Shown: piece after piece, positions 1 to 6,701 of the stretch
Numbering within the stretch: the first letter of the stretch is position 1
Layout of the letters: each line of letters opens with the position of its first letter
Assembly (NCBI GenBank): GCA_945645715.1
Contig: CALZFJ010000060.1
Location: 1-8,939, forward strand
Source: an uncultured Prevotellaceae bacterium
GTDB taxonomy: Bacteria; Bacteroidota; Bacteroidia; Bacteroidales; Muribaculaceae
Length of the DNA stretch: 8,939 nucleotides
Reading direction: 5' to 3'
Program-made: the position numbers and the translations under genes
The notes under the pieces: generated by a model
Told to the model about the DNA's origin: nothing
The model's input: the letters and a program-made list of their open reading frames with translations, nothing else
Databases searched by the model: none

Positions 1-1039
1 GTTCCTTGTTGCGTGCCATTAGGTAGTAGAGGAAGATCATCACAATCTGGTTACCGTTTACCAACTCATACTCACCCTTAGTGTTCTTGATAACCACACC
101 GATGCGGTCGGCATCAGGGTCAGAAGCCATCACAATGTCGGCATCAACCTCCTTAGCCTTAGCAATTGCCATTGCCATAGCCGAAGCATTCTCGGGGTTA
201 GGAGAATCTACAGTGGGGAAGTCTCCGCTCTGGAGCTCCTGCTCGGGCACGCTGATAATATTTGTGAATCCGAAGTTCTTGAGCGAACGCGGAATGAGAT
301 ATTTACCTGTACCGTGAATAGGCGTATAGACGATCTTCAAGTCGTGGTGTTTTGCAATCACATCGGGGCTGAGCGAAAGCTTCTTGATCTCGGCAATATA
401 CTGAGAGTCGATATCCTCACCGACAATTTGGATAAGGTCTTTGTTGCCCTCAAATTTCACCTCAGTAACGCTCTTTATCTTATTCACATAGTCAATAGTG
501 TTGGTGTCGTGCGGAGCCACCATCTGGGCACCGTCGTTCCAGTAAGCCTTATAGCCGTTATACTCCTTGGGGTTGTGCGAAGCTGTGATGATTACACCAC
601 TCTGGCAACCGAGCAAGCGAATTGCATACGACATTTCAGGAGTTGGGCGAGAGCCTTCAAAAAGATAGACCTTGATGCCATTGGCTGAGAAGATGTTTGC
701 AACAATCTCGGCAAAGAGACGGCTGTTGTTACGTACGTCATGACCAACGACAACCGAAATCTGCTCCATATCGGCAAAAGCGTCCTTCAAGTAGTTGGCA
801 AGACCCTGAGTGGCAGCACCCACAGTGTAGATATTCATACGGTTTGAACCTACACCCATGATACCGCGAAGACCGCCTGTACCAAATTCGAGATCTTTAT
901 AGAAACATTCGATGAGGTCGGTCTTATCCTCGTTTTCGAGCATTTTTTTCACCTCTGCCTTTGTTTCTTCATCGTAGCCTTCGCCAAGCCACGTCTGGGC
1001 TTTGGCGGTAACTGTTTTCAATAATTCTAAGTCTTCCAT
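1..1039 (-). CDS. pgcA: Phospho-sugar mutase (phosphoglucomutase/phosphomannomutase, PGM2/PgcA-like), 3' end cut by window edge
   Basis: Cytosolic enzyme of the alpha-D-phosphohexomutase family. It interconverts hexose 1-phosphate and 6-phosphate, probably glucose and possibly mannose, feeding glycolysis and nucleotide-sugar synthesis. The start is the ATG at 1039-1037 (MEDLELL). The frame is open for 346 codons and leaves the window without a stop; family members are about 580 residues, so about 40% is missing, including the C-terminal phosphate-binding domain. Visible motifs are FGTGGLRG near residue 52, the phosphoserine loop TASHNP with catalytic Ser154 (codon 580-578), and the metal loop DPDADR at 307-312. 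These identify domains 1 to 3. A Bacteroides-type promoter stands about 45 bases upstream, so the gene is probably transcribed separately from apeB, which precedes it on the same strand. Substrate preference (glucose versus mannose) cannot be read from this part. The symbol follows the Bacillus homologue; the family is clear, the name less so. Confidence 0.93.
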   Translation of the reverse strand, partial: MEDLELLKTVTAKAQTWLGEGYDEETKAEVKKMLENEDKTDLIECFYKDLEFGTGGLRGIMGVGSNRMNIYTVGAATQGLANYLKDAFADMEQISVVVGHDVRNNSRLFAEIVANIFSANGIKVYLFEGSRPTPEMSYAIRLLGCQSGVIITASHNPKEYNGYKAYWNDGAQMVAPHDTNTIDYVNKIKSVTEVKFEGNKDLIQIVGEDIDSQYIAEIKKLSLSPDVIAKHHDLKIVYTPIHGTGKYLIPRSLKNFGFTNIISVPEQELQSGDFPTVDSPNPENASAMAMAIAKAKEVDADIVMASDPDADRIGVVIKNTKGEYELVNGNQIVMIFLYYLMARNKE

Positions 1040-1085
1040 TTTGTTGAAATAATTGATTATTTTGGGTTATATATAATTCTTCTCA

Positions 1086-1117
1086 CAAATATAGTGTTTT
1101 TCACCAAGAAAAGCAAA
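1086..1117 (-). promoter_or_regulatory. Bacteroides-type promoter of the phospho-sugar mutase gene
   Basis: On the minus strand there is a TTTG (-33 element, 1117-1114), a spacer of exactly 20 bases, then TATATTTG (1093-1086), a full match to the TAnnTTTG -7 consensus of Bacteroides primary-sigma promoters. Transcription would start near 1079, giving a leader of about 40 bases before the ATG at 1039. The match to consensus and spacing is seen directly; promoter activity is inferred. Confidence 0.7.
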
Positions 1118-1144
1118 CCTGCGCTTGAAAAAGCTGTAATTTGC
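1105..1144 (-). terminator. Possible weak terminator after apeB
   Basis: On the minus strand, just after the apeB stop, GCAAA (1144-1140) pairs with TTTGC (1117-1113). Inside it GCTT (1134-1131) pairs with AAGC (1126-1123) around a 4-base loop, with a 5 by 5 internal loop between the stems. A T-rich run TTTTCTT follows. The stems are short and the structure is weak, so this is a tentative call. The 3' arm contains the -33 element of the next promoter. Confidence 0.3.
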
Positions 1145-1150
1145 CAATTC

Positions 1151-2455
1151 TTAGCTAAAGAAGTGCACAAAAACTGTAGTCATAGCATTATGGTCATCTA
1201 CTGAACCCAGTTCACGCACCGAGTGCATGGCAAGCAACGGATTTCCCACATCTACACCCTCTATGTCGATTTGCGAAGTGAGGATATTGCCAAGTGTGGA
1301 GCCTCCGGCAACATCTGAGTGATTCACAAAATACTGGAATGGCACTCCGACTTCCTCGCACAGTGCACGGAATATGGCAGCCGAATGGGCATCGGTCATA
1401 TACTTGCAATTTGCATTTATCTTTATCACCGGACCTCCGCCAAGCGATGGGTGGTTGGTGGGGTCGTATTTCTCGGCATAATTTGGGTGGAAAGCATGGG
1501 CATTGTCGGCAGAAATCATGAATGACTTGGCAATAGCCTTGAAAAAGTCGCTCTCTGTGCCACCGGCAACTGCATTGATGCGGCGGATGATATTGGCAAG
1601 CACAGGCGATGCAGCACCCTGTTTGGTACCGCTGCCCGTTTCCTCGTTGTCGAAGATGGCAGCTATCTTTGTAGTTTCCTCATCGGTACCCTCAATCACT
1701 GCCATAATGGCTGCGTGCGCCATACTCAAGTCATCGATACGTCCCGAAGATATAAACTCATTGTTAAGTCCCACATAGCATGGGCGCTCGCAATCATATA
1801 GCATAAGGTCGAAGTCGAGTATATCGCCCACCTCCACACCAAGTTCATTTGCCACAAGATTCACAAGCAGATTGTCTTTCTCGGCACACTCTGTGACCCG
1901 TGCAAGCAGCGGAAGCATATCCTTCTGCTTCGAGAGCGGATTTCCCTCATTCACGGCACGGTTGAAGTGTATTGCAAGGTGGGGTATCACCAGGATAGGG
2001 CGGTCGATACGTAGCAATCGTGTCACCGGGTGCAAGGCATCTGCCCCTCGCAGAATTACACGTCCGGCAACCGAGAGTGGACGGTCGAACCATGTGTAGA
2101 GAATCGGACCTCCATACACCTCCGTATTAAGCTTGATAATGCCGTTCTCTGCTTTAATGACAGGATTTGGCTTTATGCGGAAACAGGGAGAATCGCTGTG
2201 AGCGGCAATCACCTTCACTCCGGTTTCTGAAATGGGCTTCTTGCCCATTGTGAATGCAAAGATGGCTGAATCATTCTTCACCACATAATAACGCCCTCCA
2301 CCCAAAGCAAGATTCCAGTCGTCGGCAATGCGAAGCTCGTGGAAGCCATTCTCGTCGAGCATACGGCGAATTGTATCTACAGCAAAGAAATTACAAGGGC
2401 TGTCGCCCAAGAATTTCAGCAATGAATCGGCATAGTTCTTTATCATAGTTGTCAT
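1151..2455 (-). CDS. apeB: M18 family metallo-aminopeptidase
   Basis: Cytosolic, probably dodecameric zinc aminopeptidase of the M18 (aspartyl aminopeptidase-like) family, which removes N-terminal residues from peptides. The 434-residue length fits the ApeB group (about 430). All expected metal and catalytic positions are present: His86 in AAHSDSP, Asp241 in GRIDDL, the Glu271-Glu272 pair in FDNEETGS, Asp317 in SADNAHAFHPN and His411 in AMHSVRE. Residues about 100 to 220 would be the inserted oligomerisation domain. The start at 2455 (MTTMIKNY) sits five bases after the stop of the DUF5063 gene, and its A-rich leader overlaps that stop codon, so translation of the two is probably coupled. Met4 is an alternative start with no better leader. 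Preference for acidic residues is known for some relatives but is not proven here. Confidence 0.95.
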   Translation of the reverse strand: MTTMIKNYADSLLKFLGDSPCNFFAVDTIRRMLDENGFHELRIADDWNLALGGGRYYVVKNDSAIFAFTMGKKPISETGVKVIAAHSDSPCFRIKPNPVIKAENGIIKLNTEVYGGPILYTWFDRPLSVAGRVILRGADALHPVTRLLRIDRPILVIPHLAIHFNRAVNEGNPLSKQKDMLPLLARVTECAEKDNLLVNLVANELGVEVGDILDFDLMLYDCERPCYVGLNNEFISSGRIDDLSMAHAAIMAVIEGTDEETTKIAAIFDNEETGSGTKQGAASPVLANIIRRINAVAGGTESDFFKAIAKSFMISADNAHAFHPNYAEKYDPTNHPSLGGGPVIKINANCKYMTDAHSAAIFRALCEEVGVPFQYFVNHSDVAGGSTLGNILTSQIDIEGVDVGNPLLAMHSVRELGSVDDHNAMTTVFVHFFS

Positions 2456-2460
2456 CTTTT

Positions 2461-2982
2461 TTAGTAGTTGATTTTGTCGGGGTTAAATCGTAGTGAATGT
2501 AGTGCACGCAGCACATTACACAGAGTCTGCCCCCAGTAGGTCTCAAAGTCGGCTTTGCAATTTGCAATAACCTCATTAGCAGCCTCATTAGTAGCATCTT
2601 TCACTCCTGCCGCCAAGTTGTATAGAGCCTGATAGATGTCGGCAAGGTTCTCCGATATGCTTGAGCTGAGCGGAGTGTCGGAATATTTCATGTCGTCCAT
2701 GAATACCTCCAGATAAATATCGTCTTCGGCAAGCAGCCGTGCAATGTTTTCCCTCAATGCATCGTAGCAATCCTCTTCAAGATAGCTCTCGGCATAGTAG
2801 TTCTCCTCAAATTGGTTCTCGGCAATGTCGGTAGCCGACATATAAATGCGAGGGAGCAGCTTCAGCATCTTTGCCACGAATTCTTCCTTCTCAAAGTCGA
2901 GCACATTCTCAAGCGCATGGCAATATTCCACCGACATTGCGATGAATGCCACACTGTTGGGACTCAATTTGCTGTTACTCAT
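2461..2982 (-). CDS. DUF5063 domain protein, function unknown
   Basis: A 173-residue soluble, acidic protein that I place in DUF5063, a family common in Bacteroidales, from its overall pattern: an N-terminal helical part with KMLKLLPRIYM, then an acidic stretch rich in Glu, Asp and Tyr, then LAEDDIYLEVFMDDMKYSD and LADIYQALYNL. No catalytic motif, signal peptide or membrane segment is visible, and no function is claimed. I start it at the ATG 2982-2980 (MSNSKLSP), which is preceded by AAGAAAG. The frame stays open to a TTG at 3030, but that 16-residue extension is basic, unlike the rest, and has no better leader. The gene is 74 bases after nadD and 5 bases before apeB, so it is probably co-transcribed with both and most tightly linked to the aminopeptidase. 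Confidence 0.8.
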   Translation of the reverse strand: MSNSKLSPNSVAFIAMSVEYCHALENVLDFEKEEFVAKMLKLLPRIYMSATDIAENQFEENYYAESYLEEDCYDALRENIARLLAEDDIYLEVFMDDMKYSDTPLSSSISENLADIYQALYNLAAGVKDATNEAANEVIANCKADFETYWGQTLCNVLRALHSLRFNPDKINY

Positions 2983-3011
2983 CTTTCTTATCGTTTTTAG
3001 GTGTAGGTGTT

Positions 3012-3054
3012 TTTGATGCCCGAAACTCAATTAATAGAACAACAGTGCATCAAA
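3012..3054. repeat. 8-base perfect inverted repeat between nadD and the DUF5063 gene
   Basis: TTTGATGC at 3012-3019 and GCATCAAA at 3047-3054 are exact reverse complements separated by 27 bases, filling most of the 74-base gap just after the nadD stop. In the minus-strand transcript this could form an intercistronic stem-loop. There is no T-run after it, so it does not look like an intrinsic terminator. It could be an RNA-processing or stability element, or chance. Confidence 0.4.
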
Positions 3055-3056
3055 TT

Positions 3057-3659
3057 TCACTTACTGTTTTTTTCTTCATTCTCATTCTTATATAAGTCGT
3101 TACGCTTGATGTAGTGATACACATCGTGCGGTAGGAAGAACGTCATATCCTTGCCACAGGCAATGCTTTCTCTTATGAATGTAGATGAAACTTCAATCAT
3201 TGGTGCATCTATTGCCACTACGCGCCCGGCATATTCCTGCGGGATATTAATCTCATAGCCGCGGCGCGGATACACCATAACTCCATAATCGTGGATTATA
3301 CGTTCACAATCCTTCCACTTGTCGAAAGCCTCCCAGTTGTCGGCTCCAATCACAATGTTGAAGTGATGCTCCGGGAATTTGGCGGCAAGGGCATCGAGAG
3401 TGTTGATTGTGTAGGAAGGGTAGGGGAGAGAGAACTCAAATCCCGACGTAATCACACCATGCAAGCGGCTCGACACCATCTCGGTCATACGCAAACGATG
3501 AATATCATAACTCTTGTCGTATCCCTCCTTCAGAGGATTCTGCCTCGCCACCATGAGCCACACGCTATCGATACCGGTATTCTCAATTATGTAATTAGCG
3601 AGAATTGCGTGGCCTATGTGAATGGGATTGAACGTTCCTCCAAAAATCGCGATATTCAT
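3057..3659 (-). CDS. nadD: Nicotinate-nucleotide adenylyltransferase
   Basis: Transfers AMP from ATP to nicotinate mononucleotide to make deamido-NAD in the cytosol, the common step of de novo and salvage NAD synthesis. The 200-residue protein has the nucleotidyltransferase Rossmann fold. The N-terminal FGGTFNPIHIGH (residues 6-17) carries the family GxFxPxHxGH ATP motif with His14 and His17. SYTINTL (82-88) and GADNW (105-109) are typical NadD substrate-loop segments. VSSTFIRE (157-164) is the C-terminal SSTxIR ATP-binding motif. The end is short, charged and probably disordered. The start is the ATG at 3659-3657; the frame cannot begin earlier without losing the motif position. It lies 15 bases after gmk, and a rare AGGAGG sits in that gap. 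The yicC-gmk-nadD order is widely conserved in Bacteroidales. Confidence 0.96.
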   Translation of the reverse strand: MNIAIFGGTFNPIHIGHAILANYIIENTGIDSVWLMVARQNPLKEGYDKSYDIHRLRMTEMVSSRLHGVITSGFEFSLPYPSYTINTLDALAAKFPEHHFNIVIGADNWEAFDKWKDCERIIHDYGVMVYPRRGYEINIPQEYAGRVVAIDAPMIEVSSTFIRESIACGKDMTFFLPHDVYHYIKRNDLYKNENEEKNSK

Positions 3660-3670
3660 AGCTTAGAAAG

Positions 3671-3677
3671 CCTCCTA
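3671..3677 (-). promoter_or_regulatory. Shine-Dalgarno-like AGGAGG before nadD, overlapping the gmk stop
   Basis: The minus strand reads TAGGAGG at 3677-3671: the TAG is the gmk stop codon and AGGAGG is a full match to the anti-Shine-Dalgarno complement. The spacer to the nadD ATG is 11 bases, slightly long. Other starts in this window have A-rich leaders without this motif, so its use here is possible but unproven. Confidence 0.45.
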
Positions 3678-4247
3678 TGCATTAACGAAATCCTTTATTA
3701 TCTTCTCCACTTCATCTACCGCTTCGCGAAGAATGTCGTTCACCACAACACGGTCGAATCGCTCGGCAAACGTCAGTTCAAAAGCGGCCTTGCCCACACG
3801 CTGATTGATAGCCTCGATGCTGTCAGTACCGCGGCTGAGCAGGCGGTGACGCAATGTTTCGATGCTGGGTGGCTGAATGAAGATGGAGAGCGCGGCATCG
3901 CCATATTTCTCCTTCACATTCACCCCGCCTTTTACGTCAATGTCGAGAATCACATTCTTGCCCTCGGCTTGTATCCGAGCGATCTCACTCTTCAGTGTGC
4001 CATAGTATCGGCCGGCATACACCTCTTCATATTCCACCAATTCATCGTTCTTGATGGCTTTCTCAAACTGCTCGGTGGTGAGGAAATAATAGTTCACGCC
4101 ATCGACCTCACCACGGCGCGGTTCGCGCGTGGTAGCCGAAATAGAGAACTCCAGTCGCAAATCGGGATTCTTTATGATTTCACCGATTATGGTAGATTTT
4201 CCGCAACCCGATGGCGCGGATATTATGATCAATTTTCCGGGTGTCAT
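3675..4247 (-). CDS. gmk: Guanylate kinase
   Basis: Phosphorylates GMP to GDP with ATP in the cytosol, an essential step in GTP and dGTP supply and in recycling of cyclic-di-GMP and (p)ppGpp products. The 190-residue length is typical. The P-loop SAPSGCGKST spans residues 10-19, with Lys17 contacting ATP. The GMP-binding segment SISATTREPRRGEVDGVNYYF (split here as 35-46 and 47-55) carries Ser37, Arg41 and Arg44. Further GMP-site positions include Glu72 and Tyr81, and the Walker B-like ILDIDVKGG carries Asp102. A C-terminal arginine-rich lid region follows (RHRLLSRG, INQRV). The start at 4247 (MTPGKL) places the P-loop as usual and has the leader AAGAAAG. It lies 50 bases after yicC and 15 before nadD, consistent with one operon. 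Confidence 0.97.
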   Translation of the reverse strand: MTPGKLIIISAPSGCGKSTIIGEIIKNPDLRLEFSISATTREPRRGEVDGVNYYFLTTEQFEKAIKNDELVEYEEVYAGRYYGTLKSEIARIQAEGKNVILDIDVKGGVNVKEKYGDAALSIFIQPPSIETLRHRLLSRGTDSIEAINQRVGKAAFELTFAERFDRVVVNDILREAVDEVEKIIKDFVNA

Positions 4248-4297
4248 CTTTCTTGATTTTTTTGGTTACACATAGAGTTGGGCAAAACCACTATCGA

Positions 4298-5176
4298 CTA
4301 CATCACATTGAGCACTTGCTCCTTGATCTGCTCAAGTTCGTCTTTCATGCGCACCACCACCTTTTGCAGCTCGGCATGATTTGACTTGGAGCCAAGTGTG
4401 TTGATTTCACGCCCCATCTCCTGACTGATAAAACCAAGCTTCTTACCCTGTCCATGTCCTGCCTCCATAGTGGAGAGGAAGTAGTTAAGGTGATTCTGCA
4501 AGCGTATTTTCTCCTCGGTGATGTCGAGCTTCTCAATGTAGAAAATCATCTCCTGCTCAAAGCGGTTCTGGTCGTAGTCAACGCTCTCAAGCTTATTGAG
4601 CGACTCCTGAATGCGTCCCTTGATTTTCGCCACGCGCTCTGCCTCGTAGCCATCGACCTCGCCAAGAAGTGCCTGAATATTGGCAATCTTATCGGTGAAA
4701 AACGCCTGCAAGCGGGCTCCCTCCTGAGTGCGGAACTCAATGAGTGCCTCCATTGCTTTCTCCACAGCCTCAATGACTGCCTTCAGTTCCGATTCATCTA
4801 CGTCGGTGCCGTTGATGTCGGTCTTGATTGCATCGGGCATTCGCAGCAACGTTGCATACCAATCCACCGGCAGAGGAATGTTCAGTTCCTCCGACATTCT
4901 CTCAATTTGCGCCTTATACTCCTTGAGAAGCGGCAAATTAAGATTCACGGCACTTGCATTGTCGATCGCCTCGGTGTAAATATATAAATCTACCTTGCCA
5001 CGCTCAAGCGAGTGGGCAACCTGATTACGTAAATCAAGCTCAATTTCTCGATAGGCTTGTGGAAGACGAATCGCCAAATCAAGCTGTTTGCTGTTGAGTG
5101 ATTTGATCTCGGCAGTGATTTTGCGATTATTGTCGATTACCACCGCCTTGCCAAATCCGGTCATTGATAATATCAT
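4298..5176 (-). CDS. yicC: YicC family endoribonuclease-like protein
   Basis: A 292-residue member of the YicC/YloC family, the usual length. The N-terminal YicC-like domain starts with the signature ILSMTGFGK (residues 2-10) and continues through EIKSLNSKQLDLAIRLP. The C-terminal DUF1732 domain covers about 205-292 and carries the conserved EKLDITEE (215-222), QEMGREINTLGSKS (252-265) and a helical VVVRMKDELEQIKEQVLN tail. The E. coli and Bacillus homologues are reported as endoribonucleases acting on RNA, so an RNA-cleaving or RNA-decay role in the cytosol is likely but inferred here. The start at 5176 is fixed by the family N-terminus. It is the first gene of the minus-strand unit yicC-gmk-nadD-DUF5063-apeB and is divergent from tsaB across 183 bases. 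Confidence 0.94.
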   Translation of the reverse strand: MILSMTGFGKAVVIDNNRKITAEIKSLNSKQLDLAIRLPQAYREIELDLRNQVAHSLERGKVDLYIYTEAIDNASAVNLNLPLLKEYKAQIERMSEELNIPLPVDWYATLLRMPDAIKTDINGTDVDESELKAVIEAVEKAMEALIEFRTQEGARLQAFFTDKIANIQALLGEVDGYEAERVAKIKGRIQESLNKLESVDYDQNRFEQEMIFYIEKLDITEEKIRLQNHLNYFLSTMEAGHGQGKKLGFISQEMGREINTLGSKSNHAELQKVVVRMKDELEQIKEQVLNVM

Positions 5177-5188
5177 TGTATCTGAAAG

Positions 5189-5265
5189 TTTTTTTGCAAA
5201 ATTAATGTAAAAAATAGTGCAATGGCAATAAAACCCGAAAAAAACACGCTAAATTTGCAAAAAAA
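5189..5265. repeat. 12-base perfect inverted repeat in the yicC-tsaB intergenic region
   Basis: The arm of seven T followed by GCAAA at 5189-5200 is the exact reverse complement of TTTGC followed by seven A at 5254-5265, with a 53-base spacer. Each arm overlaps a TAnnTTTG-like box: TAATTTTG on the minus strand at 5204-5197 and TAAATTTG on the plus strand at 5250-5257. No TTTG lies at the right distance upstream of the plus-strand box, so I do not call it a promoter. The rest of the 183-base gap (5177-5359) is A/T-rich and shows no convincing gene. A 26-codon frame at 5222-5302 is unsupported. Confidence 0.5.
5197..5229 (-). promoter_or_regulatory. Probable promoter of the yicC-gmk-nadD-DUF5063-apeB unit
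   Basis: The minus strand carries TAATTTTG (5204-5197), a full TAnnTTTG -7 match. Twenty-one bases further upstream is ATTG (5229-5226), one base off the TTTG -33 element. Start of transcription would be near 5190, leaving a leader of about 14 bases before the yicC ATG at 5176, short but workable. The -7 box overlaps the left arm of a 12-base inverted repeat. Confidence 0.5.
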
Positions 5266-5359
5266 TTGCGTTACTTGGCTTTGCCCTTATGCATTCCTTT
5301 GATGTAGCACTATTTTTTATGAGTTTTTTCACCATTTTTTTCAAATTGACAACAGAATT

Positions 5360-6049
5360 ATGGCAAACATATTAAACATAGAAACTTCTACCGACGTATG
5401 CTCAGTGGCGCTCACTTGCGATGGCGAGGTGCTTGAGCACCACGAAAACTACGAAGGGCAGAATCACGCACAAGTGCTCAGCTCTTTCATTGAAAGCGTG
5501 ATGAAATATGCCACTTCACGCGAAATCAAGCTCGATGCCGTGGCTGTGAGTCTTGGTCCGGGTTCCTACACCGGACTGCGAATAGGACTTTCAGAGGCAA
5601 AAGGCTTGTGCTTCGGGCTTAGTGTGCCGCTCATTGGCATTAACACACTGAAGCTACTCACAGTGGAGGTGATGTTCCGCCACTTCTTCGAGGAGGAAAT
5701 CTATTTCGCGCCAATGATTGATGCACGCCGCAAAGAGGTATATACTGCAGTGTATGACAACGCACTCCGCGAGGTAATGCCCGCCCAACCGCTCATTCTC
5801 GACGAAAACTCCTATGCTGAGTTTCTCGCCACTCACAAAGTGGCATTCTTCGGCAATGGTTCCGACAAGGCACGCGACATCATCAGCCACCAAAACGCTA
5901 TCTTTTTCGAGGGCGTGAAGCCTGTAGCACTCACAATGCTCGCTCTTGCCGAAAAAGCCGTGCGGGAAAACGACTACATAGATGTGGCTTATTCCACACC
6001 TCTTTACTTGAAAGAGTATCAGACCACAGTGCCAAAGAGCAAAATCTGA
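5360..6049 (+). CDS. tsaB: tRNA threonylcarbamoyladenosine (t6A) biosynthesis protein TsaB
   Basis: TsaB is the non-catalytic ASKHA-fold partner that binds TsaD and, with TsaE, transfers the threonylcarbamoyl group to A37 of tRNAs reading ANN codons. The 229-residue protein has the family's usual length. NIETSTDVCSVAL (6-18) is the phosphate-1-like loop. VSLGPGSYTGLRIGLSEAKG (63-82) is the most diagnostic segment, with the GPGSYTGLR signature. PMIDARRKEVYTAVYD (118-133) is the central domain element. The protein lacks the metal-binding HxxxH of TsaD, as expected of TsaB; HAQVLSS (36-42) keeps only the first part. The ATG at 5360 is preceded by ACAGAATT, the same leader as smpB. It heads a plus-strand cluster with the YIP1-like gene and smpB, and is divergent from yicC. 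Confidence 0.95.
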   Translation: MANILNIETSTDVCSVALTCDGEVLEHHENYEGQNHAQVLSSFIESVMKYATSREIKLDAVAVSLGPGSYTGLRIGLSEAKGLCFGLSVPLIGINTLKLLTVEVMFRHFFEEEIYFAPMIDARRKEVYTAVYDNALREVMPAQPLILDENSYAEFLATHKVAFFGNGSDKARDIISHQNAIFFEGVKPVALTMLALAEKAVRENDYIDVAYSTPLYLKEYQTTVPKSKI

Positions 6050-6116
6050 CGTTTAGCAGGTTTAACATCACTCCCACTAATTATCAACTCACAAAACTTC
6101 ACACATATAACAATAT

Positions 6117-6674
6117 ATGAATTTTGCAAAAAACATATTGCTGCTTTTCCTGTCGCCAGCCGATGCCTGGGACAACATCAAAAAATACAGTGTACCCGTA
6201 GGCTTAATGCTATCAAAGGTTCTCTATCCTATGCTGGCTGTGCTGGCTGTCACTGCATTTGCCGAGATGTTCTATCGTGAAGAAGCTTCTTTGGCCTATT
6301 GCATACAAAAGGCCATTATCGATTTTGCAAAGTACTTCTTTGCCTATCACATTTGCAGCTACATTCTCACAGGCTTCTTTCCTCCGGTGGTCAACAACAA
6401 AGAAACTGCCAACCGCGTGAACATCTCCATCATTTACAATTTCAGCGTGTTGATCCTTCTCAATATTATAAATAACCTCTTGCCTACGCCATGGTTATTT
6501 ATCAATATTTTCTATCTCTATGTGTTTATTACATCGCATAAAGCGGCTGAATATATCGGTGTGAAAAGCAACCACATCTTCCTCTATATCTTGGCTGCTT
6601 TCTGCATTGTAGTTCCGTTCTTCATCGGTTATCTGCTCAATATTTCTCTCTCTTTCACTCATGCAGGTGCCTGA
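6117..6674 (+). CDS. YIP1 family integral membrane protein
   Basis: A 185-residue hydrophobic protein with about five membrane helices, at roughly 27-50, 66-88, 103-122, 124-141 and 152-176, and a very short polar C-terminus. The N-terminal pattern LFLSPADAWDNIKK (10-23) resembles the SPxxAWxxI motif that opens bacterial YIP1-type proteins, which is the basis for the family call. Their function in bacteria is not known, and none is claimed. There is no enzyme motif and no cleavable signal peptide. It starts at 6117 after a 67-base gap from tsaB in which I see no promoter, and ends 27 bases before smpB, so the three genes are probably co-transcribed. A membrane protein between two tRNA/translation genes is likely an operon neighbour rather than a pathway partner. 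Confidence 0.82.
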   Translation: MNFAKNILLLFLSPADAWDNIKKYSVPVGLMLSKVLYPMLAVLAVTAFAEMFYREEASLAYCIQKAIIDFAKYFFAYHICSYILTGFFPPVVNNKETANRVNISIIYNFSVLILLNIINNLLPTPWLFINIFYLYVFITSHKAAEYIGVKSNHIFLYILAAFCIVVPFFIGYLLNISLSFTHAGA

Positions 6675-6701
6675 CTTGCTCACTTATAACATTACAGAAT
6701 T

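Noticed and set aside
314..688. Plus-strand frames of 78 and 124 codons (from 81 and 314) over the phospho-sugar mutase gene
   Set aside because: The opposite strand codes continuously for the mutase, with the phosphoserine loop and metal loop in frame. The plus frames are shadows.
2983..3030. Longer N-terminus of the DUF5063 protein starting at TTG 3030
   Set aside because: TTG starts are unlikely here, the added 16 residues are basic and out of character, and the ATG at 2982 has an A/G-rich leader.
3291..4256. A 321-codon open frame on the plus strand across nadD and gmk
   Set aside because: It lies wholly antisense to two genes with clear family motifs and continues across their junction. 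Its translation shows no recognisable domain, so it is a shadow of their codon use.
4454..4987. A 177-codon plus-strand frame inside yicC
   Set aside because: It is antisense to a full-length, motif-supported yicC and its translation resembles no known protein pattern.
5222..5302. A 26-codon plus-strand frame between yicC and tsaB, as a possible leader peptide
   Set aside because: Low-complexity A/T-rich sequence, no family signal, no attenuator structure beside it; nothing supports translation.
5280..5318. TTTG at 5280 and TATTTTTT at 5311 as a tsaB promoter
   Set aside because: The spacer is 27 bases rather than about 20, and the -7 box lacks the final G. I could not assign a tsaB promoter with confidence.
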